From: Bacillota bacterium
GTDB lineage: Bacteria; Bacillota; UBA4882; UBA8346
Length of the DNA: 64,000 nt
Direction of reading: 5' to 3'
NCBI GenBank assembly: GCA_023429995.1
Contig: JAEZCE010000052.1
Coordinates: 248,001-312,000 of the forward strand
The position numbers were made by a program, and so were the translations under genes. The notes beneath the pieces are model-generated. The model had not been told where the DNA came from. It did no database searches and saw nothing but the letters and a program-made list of their open reading frames with translations. Positions 63,141-64,000 of the stretch are shown in pieces (positions within the stretch are counted from its first letter, which is position 1; each line of letters opens with the position of its first letter).

Positions 63141-63416
63141 AGTTAAAATAAATAATTTGACCAAAAGCCAAAATAAACGAAAGAAATCTGGGTTATGCCT
63201 AGGCCGACAGTTGGTCGAGACCTCACTCTCGCTCTCCCCCGGCCCTGAATGGGGGGGAGAGTAACCCCACGCACCAAGTGCGTGCTGCCTTTGGGGTCTA
63301 AAGAATTTAGGGGACATCGGCTAGGGTTACCCTTCCACTTGAATCAACAACTTGTTTTACTTCACAAGGGGAAAGGGCTCGCGTCCTTTAGGACGCGCGG
63401 GTTAGGTCAAATAGGC
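63141..63416 (+). ncRNA. structured RNA element, copy 2 (HEARO/omega-RNA-like)
   Basis: This intact copy is 276 bases. Visible stems: CTCTCCCCC/GGGGGGAGAG near 63231-63260, ACGCAC-CAA-GTGCGT at 63268-63282, TCTAAA/TTTAGG around 63298-63312, and GCGTCC/GGACGC at 63381-63396. GGGTTATGCC early and GGGTTACCC late can form long-range pairs with TAACCCC in the middle, as in omega-RNAs with pseudoknots. It differs from copy 1 mainly by paired changes. No IscB/IsrB/TnpB reading frame follows in the 580 bases to the window end. Confidence 0.6.
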
Positions 63417-63857
63417 GTTCACTTTCTAACAGTGATTTCTGACAACAACAAAATTTAATTCAACATATATAGACAAAAACGGAGCTTAACTAAAAAGTTA
63501 GGCTTTGATTTTTGAAGTAGATCTTTGAAAAAGGGCAGATTTGGGTGAAATTTAAGGATTTCAGATTGAAGTTTTGGCTAAAAGGCATGAAAAAACAAAC
63601 CTTCAGGATTGAGCGAAGATCGGATTCAAAGTTGGCTTTTTTTAGGAAGCTTTGCGATAACATGATACAGCCCGCCTAAAAACCGGTTCGGAAATTAAAG
63701 TTTGCGGGGACATTCATTTGAGTTTGAGGATATAGGCGATGTAATCCAAGTATGCAAAGAAAGCAAGAGTATTCCTAAATTTTTCATAAGGAAGTTAATG
63801 ATACCATAAATAAGTATTTCCTCATTAATAACATTACCAGGCAGTGACGAAAAACCT
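63417..63857. other. 441-bp stretch without a gene
   Basis: AT-rich sequence between RNA copy 2 and the HTH gene on the opposite strand. Only a short hairpin (AGCTTAACTAAAAAGTTAGGCT, given as arms AGCTTAAC/GTTAGGCT, at 63482-63503) was seen. No ORF is supported. Confidence 0.4.
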
Positions 63858-64000
63858 TTACTTATTTAGAGATTCCAAGAAAGCCTTGATATCTTCCTCT
63901 CTAAATCTTACAGCACCCTTTCGGCCCTCGGATAACTTCAGGGCCTTTAATTTTCCTTCAGCGACCCAGCGATTAATAGTACTTTCGGCTACTTTTAATT
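63858..64000 (-). CDS. excisionase-type HTH protein, C-terminal part
   Basis: The frame runs in from the right edge and ends at TAA (63858-63860). Visible residues: KVAESTINRWVAEGKLKALK, then GRKGAVRFREEDIKAFLESL. This is the second half of an HTH_17/excisionase-like (MerR-type winged) domain, with the R..I..W...G.L wing and the F...DI..FL end. Such proteins serve as excisionases of integrative elements or as small regulators. The integrase, if any, would be outside the window. Confidence 0.8.
   Translation of the reverse strand, partial: LKVAESTINRWVAEGKLKALKLSEGRKGAVRFREEDIKAFLESLNK

Noticed and set aside
59196..64000. An IscB/IsrB/TnpB nuclease gene belonging to the RNA elements
   Set aside because: No frame on either strand shows RuvC or HNH motifs; all real frames here are short and of other types.

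Overview
The window reads as chromosome of an endospore-forming Firmicute (Bacillota) with a diderm envelope, of the Limnochordia/Hydrogenispora type; that placement is inference. Evidence for spores: a gerA-gerC-gerB-gerB-gerB germinant-receptor operon behind a sigma-G-like promoter, an orphan ypeB, and a LysM/Arg-rich coat-like protein. Evidence for an outer membrane: an LptD/OstA-type barrel protein, a small barrel protein with an aromatic C-terminus, a Pal-like OmpA-domain lipoprotein and a TonB-type protein. Firmicute-style control is also present (T-box, BirA operator, Lrp, HxlR, MerR). No rRNA, tRNA, CRISPR array or transposase was seen.

Left part (1-9.5 kb): the end of an Uma2 protein, then two deletion chimeras in which the N-terminus of a two-component sensor is joined to the C-terminus of a glycoside hydrolase (GH2 in frame, GH43 out of frame), a 16-unit 21-bp tandem repeat, an MFS exporter, a PAS/HD-GYP gene broken at a G6 run, a eukaryotic-type hexokinase, and an lrp-lysE pair. 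Next (9.7-22.3 kb): LptD-like protein, small barrel protein, a secreted protein with a possible MACPF/CDC pore-former signature, the germination operon, and a secreted helical-hairpin repeat protein.

Middle (22.5-49.9 kb): an HxlR-controlled redox cluster (flavodoxin-type reductase, nitroreductase, PhzF, VOC, Fe-S protein, old yellow enzyme), a PilZ-like protein, UV endonuclease, S9 peptidase, RhaT-type permease, ferritin-like protein, SDR, an ankyrin-Pal lipoprotein, TonB, Lgt, Ogt, DHA2 exporter, a complete biotin uptake/synthesis operon (bioY-ecfA-ecfT-bioB) under a BirA operator, MerR plus MFS, a CD3324-family regulator, a GH3 glycosidase, a LysM protein and a serine hydrolase.

Right part (50-64 kb): HelD-like ATPase, YpeB, a serine T-box with serA, an LCP protein and ComB. 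From 58.8 kb the sequence becomes accessory and AT-rich: two copies of a structured RNA element (HEARO/omega-RNA-like, without nuclease gene) flank a set of orphan immunity-type genes and a detached polymorphic-toxin C-terminus. One RNA copy has lost a hairpin to a MITE whose family occurs elsewhere in the window. An excisionase-type HTH gene runs off the right edge.
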